In this document: piece by piece, positions 9,010 through 18,342 of the stretch
How positions within the stretch are numbered: position 1 is the first letter of the stretch
Layout: each line of letters opens with the position of its first letter
Assembly: GCA_937982115.1 (NCBI GenBank)
Contig: CALJNE010000031.1
Location: forward strand, 44,698-108,697
Reading direction: 5' to 3'
Origin: an uncultured Bacteroidales bacterium
GTDB taxonomy: Bacteria; Bacteroidota; Bacteroidia; Bacteroidales; ML635J-15
Length of the DNA: 64,000 nucleotides
Made by a program: the position numbers and the translations under genes
The notes under the pieces: model-generated
Seen by the model: only the letters and a program-made list of their open reading frames with translations
What the model was told of the DNA's origin: nothing
The model's database searches: none

Positions 9010-12000
9010 TTGATTGAGGAAATAATCAAAAATATAAAATTTGAAAAGGCTTATTTTGTTATAGGTATTGACGGACCGACAGCTTCGGGAAAAACCTGTT
9101 TGGCAAAAAATATCTGTAAAAAACTTTCAGGTTTAGAAATTCCATGCTTCATTTATCAAATGGATTGGACTCTAATCGAAAGGACTAAGCGAGAAAAAGA
9201 ATTCTATATTTTCAAAACTCATGAATCGGAATTTCCTTATGAATCCAATCTCCACATGAACCTTGAAAAAGCAGCGGAGTTTTTGAATAAGCTTTCACAA
9301 AATTTCATTCCTGGTAATATTATTAAACTCGAAAATTTATACAGCCGTAATGATAATGGAAGATGTACCGGAAAGGAAACTTTTGAGCTAAAACAAAATA
9401 TGGTGATAATAGTCGAAGGACATTATACTCACCATCCCGAAATTCACAATCACATTGACCTTAACATTCTTTTATATGCTGACGACGAAGAACTCATAAA
9501 AAGAAAAATCTCCCGCAGCAATTCATACCGCAATCCACAAGATGTTAGAGATTATTATTATTTAATTGATAAACCATCATTTTCACATTACTTAAAAGAA
9601 AATTTATCCCGAATTGATTTTATAATCAATAACAATGATTATTTAAATCCTTTTCAAATCAAAAAGTCTGAATTATTTCACATACTTCAAAAACCCGATT
9701 TTTATGTTGAAAATCCTGTAAAAGATTACTTTTCATTATCTGAGTTAAGAGATAAACAAGCGGAAGAAATCTTGGAAGAAATTTTTAATGCAATTCTTGA
9801 CTTCGACAATGAAGCTGCTTATATGTGGGGAATTGCCGAAGAAATCAGAAAAAAAAGTTTTTATGAATTACTCAAAGAGAAACTAACAGGAATTGATTGC
9901 AAAATAGTTTATAAAAATTTTAAAAATCTATATTATTCTGATATTCAATACAGCTATTCAATTGAAGTTAAAAACTATATTCACTTTAACTTAATTGCCG
10001 ATAACAAAAGTATTCTAGTTTGCGTAAAATCAAATTTTACTACTGAGCAATACATTGCTTACAGAACATTTGCTGAAAAATCAGTTAAAAGACGTGTTAA
10101 ATTCACAAAAAAAGGTTTCAATCCATCAACACAACCAATACTAATTGCACCAACCGATTTTTATTCTAAAGCTTATAATTTTACGAATATACTCATTAAT
10201 AACAACAAAAATCCAATTTATTACATAAATCATCTGCAGGAAAGACCTTGCTGCATTTTATATAAAACATTCAACAGCGAGGAAGAAGCCTTTTTGATTA
10301 GATTTTTCACGAAAAATTTTAATGTTAAGTATTCAAGGCAATACCTATTAATATATAATTCAGACTTTGACTTTAAAATATTACCAAATCAAAATTTTCA
10401 CAAAATCTTCAAACCCGCGAAAGAGTTTGAATCTTCAAGTTACAATATTCCGGAAGATTTTTGCGGTTTAAAATTTAAAGACGGAGTTTACACAGGCATT
10501 TTGTGCGACAAAGAAAATTTTGCAGAAGAATTTCAGAAAACAAATACACACACAAAAAAAATATTACTTGAATATTTCCTGAGACTATACGGAGAAATTG
10601 AAATTTTTGAAAATATAAATTTGAAAAAATTACTAAGTTTTCTACCCTCCTATTTCTCAGACCTTTATCTTGCATTGAATTTTGTGAATAATTCCGCAAT
10701 AAGTTTTCTTAGTCTTTATGATTTTACTGAACATATTGACTCTAAAACATATTTAAAATTTGCCTCCCACAAAAAAATTCCGATTGGACTTCAAGTAAGT
10801 CGAAATGCACTTGATAAAAACTTAGGCTACTTAAAATTAGACGACCCTTCGAAATTTGCGGAAAGTTTATTTAATACCGTTTTATCGCATTTGCAAACTG
10901 ATGAAATAAATTCAAAATTACTCTGGAATATCGGAATTGACCACATAAAACATTTTGATAATGAAACTGTTTTCAGTGAAAACGATTTTATTACGGAAAT
11001 CACTAAAAATGGATTGATTACATCTGTTTGCATTGATTTTGAACATCTGTTGAATACAAACCTTAATAATATCACTGAATATATTCTGAATTGTTTAAAT
11101 AAATTAACTTATCCGGCAGATATTGAAATTACCGGAGGAGAGAACTGTAATTTAACTCCTGAACAATGGGCGTATATTTTAAAAGAAATCCAAAAATCCG
11201 AACCATATAAAAACCCATTATATTTGCTTGGTCCTGCATTGGGAACAAAACATCACAGTCCAGGAGAAAATTCCGAATTTCAAAAGTCGAAAGAAATTGC
11301 AGAAATATGCTCAATCAACAACTTTGCCGGAAATGTTCTGCACGGGACATCTTATACTAATGATAATGACATTAGAGAATTTGTAAAAAATAATTGCATA
11401 AGAATAAATTTTGCCGGAAAATATCTGAATGTTTTTACAGAAAATCTTCCCTATGAGCTAAAATCTAATTTCGGTAATAATCAGGACGAAAGAAAAAAAG
11501 CGTTTGCAACAAAAAGGGAAATCCTTTCAAGACTCAATAAAGATGAAAAAGAAAAAATAGAGATAGAACTCCAAAATCTCCTCGAAAAACACCGTAATAT
11601 TATAAATACACATCAGTTAAGTGAGTTTGATTATGAATTTTTCTACAATCCGGTGTGTGATTTACCTCAGTGGTTAATTACACATATTGTTGAAAAATGC
11701 TTTCCACAAGTTGAATACAAGCAAAAATCAAATAATAAAGCATTACTTTTAGCTTCGATGATAGAGGTCCCGGACGATGACTTTATCAACGGATTAGCTA
11801 AAAGAGTATACAACAGCGGCATAAGGAATTTTCACATTGATGTTTCCTCAGAAGATTTTACTGGAAGAAATATTTGTGCTCAAAACAAATTTCAATTCTT
11901 GCAAAACTTTGATGATATAAATATTCACGTTCACATAATGGCTTTTAATCCGCATTTATCCAGTAAAGATGATTCTTCTTTGATTCAAAAATATTTATCT

Positions 12001-12435
12001 CCAAAAACTAAAGTCATTTATATTTATCGAGAAAGTTTTGATGATGAAATAGATTTTATCAAAGCATTAAATATCATAAGGTCGGCTGATGTTTTGCCGG
12101 GAATTGTTATTGAAAACTCAAAAAAAATTACTGATTATATTCTTAATACTTTAAAAACATTAAATATAAACAATGTATTGTTGATGGCTGTTCCTGCAGG
12201 AAAAGGAGGACAAAAATTCAATCCCGTTATTTTTGAAAAAATATCACAGCTAAAGATTTTTGCAAATCAAGAACAATTTTCAATTAAAATAGAAATTGAC
12301 GGTGGTATAAATCCGGAGAATGCAAAAATATGTTCAGGTTTAGGAGCAGACTACATTTCCGGATGGTCTGTTTTTATTGCCGAAGGACTCGATAAACTTG
12401 AAGATAGAATTAAATTTTTGCTAAATGAAATTTAA
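9010..12435 (+). CDS. Trifunctional-looking fusion: P-loop kinase, class II aldolase, ribulose-phosphate 3-epimerase
   Basis: An 1141-residue protein that joins unrelated sugar-metabolism folds. Residues 1-215 resemble uridine kinase/phosphoribulokinase, with Walker A GPTASGKT at 22-29 and VEGHYTHHPE near 140. Residues 215-590 are unrecognised. Residues about 590-840 match class II fructose-bisphosphate aldolases: zinc ligands IDH (His645), GTKH (His748) and VLHG (His778), plus IEITGGE (Glu706, Glu711) and RIN; the Asp after RIN is lost. Residues 912-1138 match ribulose-phosphate 3-epimerase: FHID, IHVHIM, GKGGQKF at 1064-1070 and IDGGIN with Asp1097. The start is TTG at 9010, forced by a stop at 9004. 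It overlaps the next gene by 11 bases. It probably makes an unusual phosphosugar; the exact substrate is unknown. Confidence 0.75.
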   Translation: MIEEIIKNIKFEKAYFVIGIDGPTASGKTCLAKNICKKLSGLEIPCFIYQMDWTLIERTKREKEFYIFKTHESEFPYESNLHMNLEKAAEFLNKLSQNFIPGNIIKLENLYSRNDNGRCTGKETFELKQNMVIIVEGHYTHHPEIHNHIDLNILLYADDEELIKRKISRSNSYRNPQDVRDYYYLIDKPSFSHYLKENLSRIDFIINNNDYLNPFQIKKSELFHILQKPDFYVENPVKDYFSLSELRDKQAEEILEEIFNAILDFDNEAAYMWGIAEEIRKKSFYELLKEKLTGIDCKIVYKNFKNLYYSDIQYSYSIEVKNYIHFNLIADNKSILVCVKSNFTTEQYIAYRTFAEKSVKRRVKFTKKGFNPSTQPILIAPTDFYSKAYNFTNILINNNKNPIYYINHLQERPCCILYKTFNSEEEAFLIRFFTKNFNVKYSRQYLLIYNSDFDFKILPNQNFHKIFKPAKEFESSSYNIPEDFCGLKFKDGVYTGILCDKENFAEEFQKTNTHTKKILLEYFLRLYGEIEIFENINLKKLLSFLPSYFSDLYLALNFVNNSAISFLSLYDFTEHIDSKTYLKFASHKKIPIGLQVSRNALDKNLGYLKLDDPSKFAESLFNTVLSHLQTDEINSKLLWNIGIDHIKHFDNETVFSENDFITEITKNGLITSVCIDFEHLLNTNLNNITEYILNCLNKLTYPADIEITGGENCNLTPEQWAYILKEIQKSEPYKNPLYLLGPALGTKHHSPGENSEFQKSKEIAEICSINNFAGNVLHGTSYTNDNDIREFVKNNCIRINFAGKYLNVFTENLPYELKSNFGNNQDERKKAFATKREILSRLNKDEKEKIEIELQNLLEKHRNIINTHQLSEFDYEFFYNPVCDLPQWLITHIVEKCFPQVEYKQKSNNKALLLASMIEVPDDDFINGLAKRVYNSGIRNFHIDVSSEDFTGRNICAQNKFQFLQNFDDINIHVHIMAFNPHLSSKDDSSLIQKYLSPKTKVIYIYRESFDDEIDFIKALNIIRSADVLPGIVIENSKKITDYILNTLKTLNINNVLLMAVPAGKGGQKFNPVIFEKISQLKIFANQEQFSIKIEIDGGINPENAKICSGLGADYISGWSVFIAEGLDKLEDRIKFLLNEI

Positions 12436-13891
12436 TCTTATTATACCGTCAGCAGGTAAGGGCAAAAGATTTTTAAACGCCGGATATAATGTCCATAAGG
12501 CATTTATTGAGATTTTGAACAAAAAAATGATAAATCACGTAATTGATAAGTTTGAAAATAAAACAAATGTTTATGTAATCTGCTCAGAGTCTGAATTTTA
12601 TAATTATAAAAATGAGTTGAATACCAATATCAATATTATACCAATCAAAGAACACTTTTTAGGGCCAGCCTGGTCAATTCATTCAATAAAAGACTTCATA
12701 AAACCAGACGAAGCTTATTTTGTCGCATACAACGATATTGTCTGGGATTGGAACTTTGAAAATTTGATAGATTTTATTCATTTTGAAAATCCCGATGGTA
12801 TAATTTTTACACACTCTGGATTTCATCCTCACTTATATAAAAATAATTTCTCAGCATTTTGTAAATGTTCAGATAATAAAGTAGTTGAAATTCGAGAAAA
12901 GCAAAGTTTTACCTCTGATTGGATGAATGAAGATTTAAGCATTGGAGTTTTCTATTTTAAAACAGGAGAAATTTTAAATAATTCCATAAATCACATTATA
13001 AAGCACGAGATAAAGGCTGCGGAAGAATTTTTTCCCAGTGTCGCATTCAATAAATTAATTTCCGATAATCTTAAAGTACTGAAATATCCTGTAAAGAATT
13101 TTATACATTGTGGAATACCGGAACAATTTGAAGACACAATAAGATGGCAGAAAATTTTTCGGACTGAAAACCGGAATAATTCACTGACAACTTGTTTAAT
13201 GATGTGCGGAAAAGGAGAAAGAATGAAAGAATTATTCAACGAAAACAAGTCTTTCATTGAAATTGACAAAATGCCACTTTATAAGTTCGTATTAAAAAAA
13301 TACAATTCAGATAAATCTTGTTGTATTGTTAATAATAATACAATAAAACATTTAGATAAAAACATAAATTTTTACAATATCGGAGAAGAAACATCTTCAC
13401 AAACCGAAAGCATAAAAAAAGCAGTGAACTATCTGAAAAAACTGCAAAATACGATTTTAAGCTCTAATGATTGCTATGCTCTATTTGATATTAATAAATT
13501 ATTATCTGTGTCAAAAAATGCAGACATTGTAATTTTTGGTTTTATTCCGAGTCTGTTGCAATCAAAGCAAGAAAATGCCCATACATCATTCACTATAGAT
13601 AATGACGAAAATGTGAGAGAAATACATTTCAAAAAGTTTGTACAGAATACTTATGGTTTTGGCGGGATGGTATTTTTCAGAGACGGGAAAATTTTTGGAA
13701 ACATATTAAATATTGATACCAGGACATCACCAAGCCTCGACCATTTTGTTGAATATTTGATTGAAAATAAATATATAGTAAAATATATTTTATGTGATTA
13801 TTATGTACATTTAGGGACTCCAGAAGAATTTAAAGAATATTTATATTGGAAAGATTTTTTTAACTCAACAAAAAAAGGCTGTCAAAATTGA
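12425..13891 (+). CDS. Tandem sugar nucleotidyltransferase (two NTP-transferase domains)
   Basis: A 488-residue protein made of two GT-A-fold nucleotidyltransferase units. Unit 1 opens with IPSAGKGKRF (8-16) and a downstream conserved lysine (HKAFIEI), then a YNDIVWD acidic site. Unit 2 starts near residue 255 with GKGERM (262-267) and NKSFIEI, but its acidic site (YALFDIN) is less canonical, so one unit may be catalytic and the other regulatory. Such enzymes couple a sugar or polyol phosphate to CTP, UTP or another nucleotide. The 11-base overlap with the upstream kinase-aldolase-epimerase fusion argues that it activates that enzyme's product. The stop codon lies inside the terminator hairpin. 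The nucleotide and sugar used cannot be read from sequence. Confidence 0.75.
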   Translation: MKFNLIIPSAGKGKRFLNAGYNVHKAFIEILNKKMINHVIDKFENKTNVYVICSESEFYNYKNELNTNINIIPIKEHFLGPAWSIHSIKDFIKPDEAYFVAYNDIVWDWNFENLIDFIHFENPDGIIFTHSGFHPHLYKNNFSAFCKCSDNKVVEIREKQSFTSDWMNEDLSIGVFYFKTGEILNNSINHIIKHEIKAAEEFFPSVAFNKLISDNLKVLKYPVKNFIHCGIPEQFEDTIRWQKIFRTENRNNSLTTCLMMCGKGERMKELFNENKSFIEIDKMPLYKFVLKKYNSDKSCCIVNNNTIKHLDKNINFYNIGEETSSQTESIKKAVNYLKKLQNTILSSNDCYALFDINKLLSVSKNADIVIFGFIPSLLQSKQENAHTSFTIDNDENVREIHFKKFVQNTYGFGGMVFFRDGKIFGNILNIDTRTSPSLDHFVEYLIENKYIVKYILCDYYVHLGTPEEFKEYLYWKDFFNSTKKGCQN

Positions 13892-13902
13892 CAGCCTTTT
13901 TA
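13870..13902. terminator. Bidirectional intrinsic terminator
   Basis: Stem GGCTGTC (13877-13883) pairs with GACAGCC (13890-13896), loop of six, with A-run 13870-13876 and T-run 13897-13900, so it can stop transcripts from both convergent genes. The TGA stop of the nucleotidyltransferase gene (13889-13891) lies in the hairpin. Confidence 0.85.
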
Positions 13903-13919
13903 TTTTTATTTTTTACAAA

Positions 13920-16900
13920 TTATTCTTTAACAAATTTAATAATTGCATATTGGTCATCTTTTATAACTTTAACAAAATACATACCTGCAGATAATTTGCT
14001 GATGTTAATAGAAACATTTTCAGAGTCGTAGGTATTATCAATAATAACTTTACCGGAAATCTCCATAACAGTTACTCTGTCAATACCATCAGGTAAGTTA
14101 ACATTAATAATATCCGAAGCAGGATTTGGATAAACTGATAATTTTTCAGCAAAATTATCCTGAACAGAGCTAACCACCACAACGTCGCTTTCACGACGGT
14201 AATTCAAGGTATAAGCACCATAAGAATAATGCATTACACCAATTATGTTATAAACAGCATTTAATTGTTCATCGAAACTGAAAGCCCCATTATCTTTACA
14301 TAATAAATCTCCGCTGCCATCGTTTACTCTCCACTGACCATAAGCCATATTAGCTTCGATACAAGTAGCATTTTCAACTTTTACAAGACAAGCTTCATAT
14401 TTTTCAGCACTTACTTCACCTGTTGGAACAAGCACTGGAGCAGCAACAATACCATCTGGAGCAACAACCGAAAAATAAGTAATATCTTTGATTTCGGTCA
14501 TTCCAAAGTTTTCGTTAACTTTACCTGCAATTACAACAGAATCACCAATAGCAGGAGAATTAGTTAAATCATAAACATAAATACTCTTCCATTCACCTCC
14601 GCCTTGTTGAACATAATAACCTTTATGATAAGGAGTTCCGTTGAAATTTGCAGATACAACACCACGAATCCAAACATTTTGTCCGTTTAATGGAGAATTA
14701 CCATTTGTATTTGTAGTATATTGAATATCGTATATATCAGTATATGTTGGACCTGATAAATCAACAGTAAAATTAAGAATTACAAGAACAGGATTAGCAA
14801 GAGGATTATTAGACATATCAACAAGTTCCAATCTCAGCGAATGAGGACCTGCAGTGAGACCGGTTAATAAAATCGGACTGGCAGTAACATAAGAAGTTTC
14901 ACCACCATCAAGCGACCAGGCAACTTTACCGTCGGTTCCTAAGGTGAAATTAGTTACAGTAAATTCAACATTCAAATTGTCAACATAAACGGTGGAATTG
15001 TTAGCAGGAGAATTAACTGTTAACATTGGAGAAGTAGAAGGTCCGTTATTAACAATATCATCAGCACTTCTCGGTAAAATTTTCCATTCGCTGTAGGAAT
15101 AATACAATATACCTGTAACAGTGTAAGAATTATTTGCAGTAGGAGTTGGATAAGAATAAAGAACATCGTCAACAAGAATTTCGCCACTGCCATCGTTTAA
15201 AACAAACATTCCATAACCTGCATTTGGATTAGTGCAAACACCTGTTACTCTTACAAGAGTACTTTCGTGTTGTTCCTGACCAACAGAACCGGTTTGTAAA
15301 ACTGTAGGATTAGCAACAGGATTACCGGAACTCAATATTTCTAATGAATAAACAGGACTAATTTCAGTTAGATTGAAATACTCAACAACTTTACCATTAA
15401 CTATTACAGAATCTCCAATTTGCGGTCCTGGAGTTACAGTATAATACACATAAATACCATTCCAAGGTCCGTAACCATCTTGCAACCAGAATTTATCGCC
15501 GTAAACAGCTGAAACAACACCACGAGTTGTAACAATTTGATTTACTAAAGGAGAATTTCCGTTTGGATCTTCAGTATATTGAATTTCATAAATTGTTGTT
15601 ATTGTTGGCAAGGCAATTGTAAAACTTACAGAAGCAGTAACATCCGGATTAAGTGGTTGATCAGACATATCAACAAGCTGAAGAGTTACTGTGTAGTTAC
15701 CTTCTGCCAATCCTGTTAAAGAAATTGGTGAACTTGTAGTAAACTGAGCTGCATCACCATTTACCTGATATTTAACTTTTCCGTCGGTACCGAGATTAAA
15801 ATTGACAACATTAAACACAATGTTAACATCTTGAGAACTTAATGTAGAACCATTAGCAGGTGCTGTAATTGATATAAAAGGATCTGTTCCTAAGTATCCT
15901 GTCCATGAAATATCATCAATAGTAACTTGACGATTTGTTTCAGTAGTGCTAACAGGTTTTATCATCATAACAAAATCACCGGGAATATTGATATCCTGAA
16001 CGGAGAAAGTATAAATAGTTTCATCAGCACCTGTGAATGCACCAAATTCCTGAGAGGTAGCAATAAGATTTCCATTAATATATAATTCCAATTGACGAGG
16101 AGTAGATCCTGTAAATGCTTTACGCATTTTTAGTTGAAAACTGCCAATACCTCCTGAAATTGGAGCTGATTGCAATTTACTGTCGCTACCTCTACGTAAC
16201 ATCAAACCTTTACCGTTGATTGGATAATCGCCCTCATTTCTTGAATGAAAGTAATTCCAAACAATGTCATTATTTCCGACAAAACTTCCATCGGCATAAG
16301 AAGCAGTTGCATTGCAGTTATCAAATGTTTCCATACCTCCCGGAGCAGGCTCAACACAAGTAAATGTTACAGAGGCACTAACATCAGGAGTAAGAGGATT
16401 ATTTGACATATTTACCAATTGAAGTTCAACAGTATGTGAGGCGTAAGAAAGTCCTGTTAATAAAATAGGATTGTTAATTAAATGATACTCTGCCGCACCG
16501 CCGTCAACAGTGTATTTAATTTTTCCGTCAGTTCCTAAAATAAAGTTTGTAACAGCAAAATTAATAGCAACATCCTGCGAATATACATTAGCTCCGTTTG
16601 CAGGAGAAATTATGGTTAATTCGGGATCGGTACTCAGAACGACGAAGTTAACAATTCTTGTAACAACTACTGCCGGATCAAGAGCTTGATTACTCATATC
16701 AACAAGCTGCATATTGATTGTGTTAGATCCTTCTACGAGTCCGGTAAGATTATAAGGAGAAGTTGTGGTATAAACAGGAGCCCCTCCGTTTAGAACAATT
16801 TCCAATTTACCATCTGTACCTAAATTAAAGTTTGTTGTAGAAAATACAATATTAACATTATCTTCATTTACTTCGAGATTATTTACGGGAGCAGAAACGT

Positions 16901-17462
16901 TTAATGTTGGTGTTCCTCCTGATACAGGATACCAAGTAAAATTATCTACCATTATTCTTTCAGTAGTACCTGTATTTCTGATTCTAATTTGCAAATCTAC
17001 TGCGGCACTATTTATTGATGCAGAATAAGTGTACCAATCGCTTGTTTGCAATAATGTTCCATCAATGGATGGCAAAGCAGTCCAATCTGTTCCGTTTTCG
17101 GAATATTCCACAACGAAATTCGGCATAGGGTCACCATCCCAACGACGAACTTTAAATTCAAAATTAGAAACTCCACCTGCTGCTATTTGAATGGTTAAAG
17201 ATGCATTTGCCACATTTCTGATTCTAAATGCATACTCTCCGAAAGTTTTTGGATAACCATCCTGATCGCCGGCAGTTTCTCTTAGAACATTGCTACCTTG
17301 AAAATAAATTCCGGGACCTTGATAAGCATGTGTGCCATAAGCGGTAAAAGCAACACTTGGGTCTTTTACCCAATTTTCGACTGTTTCAAAGTCAACAGTT
17401 GTCTGAGAATAGCCTAAAATTCCGAGACAAACAAATGCAATTAAAAAATACAATTTTTTCAT
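13920..17462 (-). CDS. Large modular T9SS cargo protein with repeated Ig-like and OB-fold domains
   Basis: An 1180-residue exported protein; I chose the ATG giving MKKLYFLIAF, although another Met lies two codons earlier (17468). Order: signal peptide to about 20; jelly-roll-like domain to about 185; Ig-like modules marked by NLGTDGK near 217 and 313; a second jelly-roll-like region; a third module near 560; an OB-fold domain (IYEIQY...TRGVV); a fourth module near 843; a second OB-fold domain (IYDIQY...IRGVV); and a type A sorting domain from about 1105 (VYPNPASDI, ISGKVII, AGMYFVKV). The OB-like domains resemble those near secreted nucleases, but no nuclease domain is present. Likely surface-exposed or released; ligand unknown. 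Confidence 0.85.
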   Translation of the reverse strand: MKKLYFLIAFVCLGILGYSQTTVDFETVENWVKDPSVAFTAYGTHAYQGPGIYFQGSNVLRETAGDQDGYPKTFGEYAFRIRNVANASLTIQIAAGGVSNFEFKVRRWDGDPMPNFVVEYSENGTDWTALPSIDGTLLQTSDWYTYSASINSAAVDLQIRIRNTGTTERIMVDNFTWYPVSGGTPTLNVSAPVNNLEVNEDNVNIVFSTTNFNLGTDGKLEIVLNGGAPVYTTTSPYNLTGLVEGSNTINMQLVDMSNQALDPAVVVTRIVNFVVLSTDPELTIISPANGANVYSQDVAINFAVTNFILGTDGKIKYTVDGGAAEYHLINNPILLTGLSYASHTVELQLVNMSNNPLTPDVSASVTFTCVEPAPGGMETFDNCNATASYADGSFVGNNDIVWNYFHSRNEGDYPINGKGLMLRRGSDSKLQSAPISGGIGSFQLKMRKAFTGSTPRQLELYINGNLIATSQEFGAFTGADETIYTFSVQDINIPGDFVMMIKPVSTTETNRQVTIDDISWTGYLGTDPFISITAPANGSTLSSQDVNIVFNVVNFNLGTDGKVKYQVNGDAAQFTTSSPISLTGLAEGNYTVTLQLVDMSDQPLNPDVTASVSFTIALPTITTIYEIQYTEDPNGNSPLVNQIVTTRGVVSAVYGDKFWLQDGYGPWNGIYVYYTVTPGPQIGDSVIVNGKVVEYFNLTEISPVYSLEILSSGNPVANPTVLQTGSVGQEQHESTLVRVTGVCTNPNAGYGMFVLNDGSGEILVDDVLYSYPTPTANNSYTVTGILYYSYSEWKILPRSADDIVNNGPSTSPMLTVNSPANNSTVYVDNLNVEFTVTNFTLGTDGKVAWSLDGGETSYVTASPILLTGLTAGPHSLRLELVDMSNNPLANPVLVILNFTVDLSGPTYTDIYDIQYTTNTNGNSPLNGQNVWIRGVVSANFNGTPYHKGYYVQQGGGEWKSIYVYDLTNSPAIGDSVVIAGKVNENFGMTEIKDITYFSVVAPDGIVAAPVLVPTGEVSAEKYEACLVKVENATCIEANMAYGQWRVNDGSGDLLCKDNGAFSFDEQLNAVYNIIGVMHYSYGAYTLNYRRESDVVVVSSVQDNFAEKLSVYPNPASDIINVNLPDGIDRVTVMEISGKVIIDNTYDSENVSINISKLSAGMYFVKVIKDDQYAIIKFVKE

Positions 17463-17579
17463 AAACATTTAATTTAATTTTTTTGTAAAAATACATCAAT
17501 TTCTTTTAAGTTAACGTTAAAAAAACAAAAAAAATGATGAGGAAAATATTCTCAATTTTTGAATATTACAAATATATTA

Positions 17580-18341
17580 CTATTTTTCCATAATATCCGA
17601 ATCAACAAGTATTCTGCCACAGTATTCACAAGGTATTATTTTGCGACTGGATTTAATATCAAGCTGTCGCTGCGGTGGAATTTTATTATAACAGCCACCG
17701 CAAGCATCTCTTTGAATTGGAACAACGGCTAATTTATTTCTTACATTATTCCTAATTCTATTATATGCATACAATAAGCGCTGTTCTATCAGAACTGAAA
17801 CTTCTTCCCGTTGTGCCAATAATTTTTCTTCTTCAGCTTTTGTTTCGGCAATAATTGTTTCTAATTCTTCTTTTTTTGCTTGTAAATCCTTCTTCTTTTC
17901 TTCAAGCCTTTCGGCTGATTCTTTGAGCAGAATTTCTTTTTGTTCGATTTGAGCTTTGAAATCTTTTATCTTTTTATTGCATAACTCAATTTCGAGATTC
18001 TGGAATTCAATTTCTTTGGTCAGAGCATCATACTCACGGTTATTTCTAACATTGTTTTGTTGCTCGGTATATTTTTTAACTAATGTTTCCGCATTTTTTT
18101 TTGCAATTTCTCGAGTTTTAATTTGAGAATGCAGGCTTTCGATTTCTGCTTTTAATTTTTGTATTCTGGTTTCTAATCCGGCAACTTCATCTTCCAAATC
18201 ACGCACCTCAAGAGGCAATTCTCCACGAAGAGTTTTAATTCTATCTATTTCTATATCAATCAATTGTAACTTATACAGAGTCTTTAATTTTTCTACTACA
18301 CTCTGACTTACATTTTCAACTTTTTTATCTTTACCTGTCAT
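17580..18341 (-). CDS. Coiled-coil zinc-ribbon protein
   Basis: A 253-residue protein. Residues about 20-190 are an almost unbroken charged coiled coil, rich in Glu and Lys. The C-terminus holds a four-cysteine zinc ribbon (GGCYNKIPP then CEYCGRIL), the C4-type zinc-ribbon family of COG1579. Chlamydial CT398/CdsZ has the same plan and binds secretion and sigma-factor components; the Bacteroidota role is not known to me. It follows the nif3-like gene by one base, and the nif3 plus zinc-ribbon pairing is frequent in this phylum. Confidence 0.88.
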   Translation of the reverse strand: MTGKDKKVENVSQSVVEKLKTLYKLQLIDIEIDRIKTLRGELPLEVRDLEDEVAGLETRIQKLKAEIESLHSQIKTREIAKKNAETLVKKYTEQQNNVRNNREYDALTKEIEFQNLEIELCNKKIKDFKAQIEQKEILLKESAERLEEKKKDLQAKKEELETIIAETKAEEEKLLAQREEVSVLIEQRLLYAYNRIRNNVRNKLAVVPIQRDACGGCYNKIPPQRQLDIKSSRKIIPCEYCGRILVDSDIMEK

Positions 18342-18342
18342 C

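Noticed and set aside
17545..17567. Hairpin AATATTC/GAATATT downstream of the zinc-ribbon gene as a terminator
   Set aside because: The seven-base stem is all AT except one pair and no T-run follows directly on the relevant strand.
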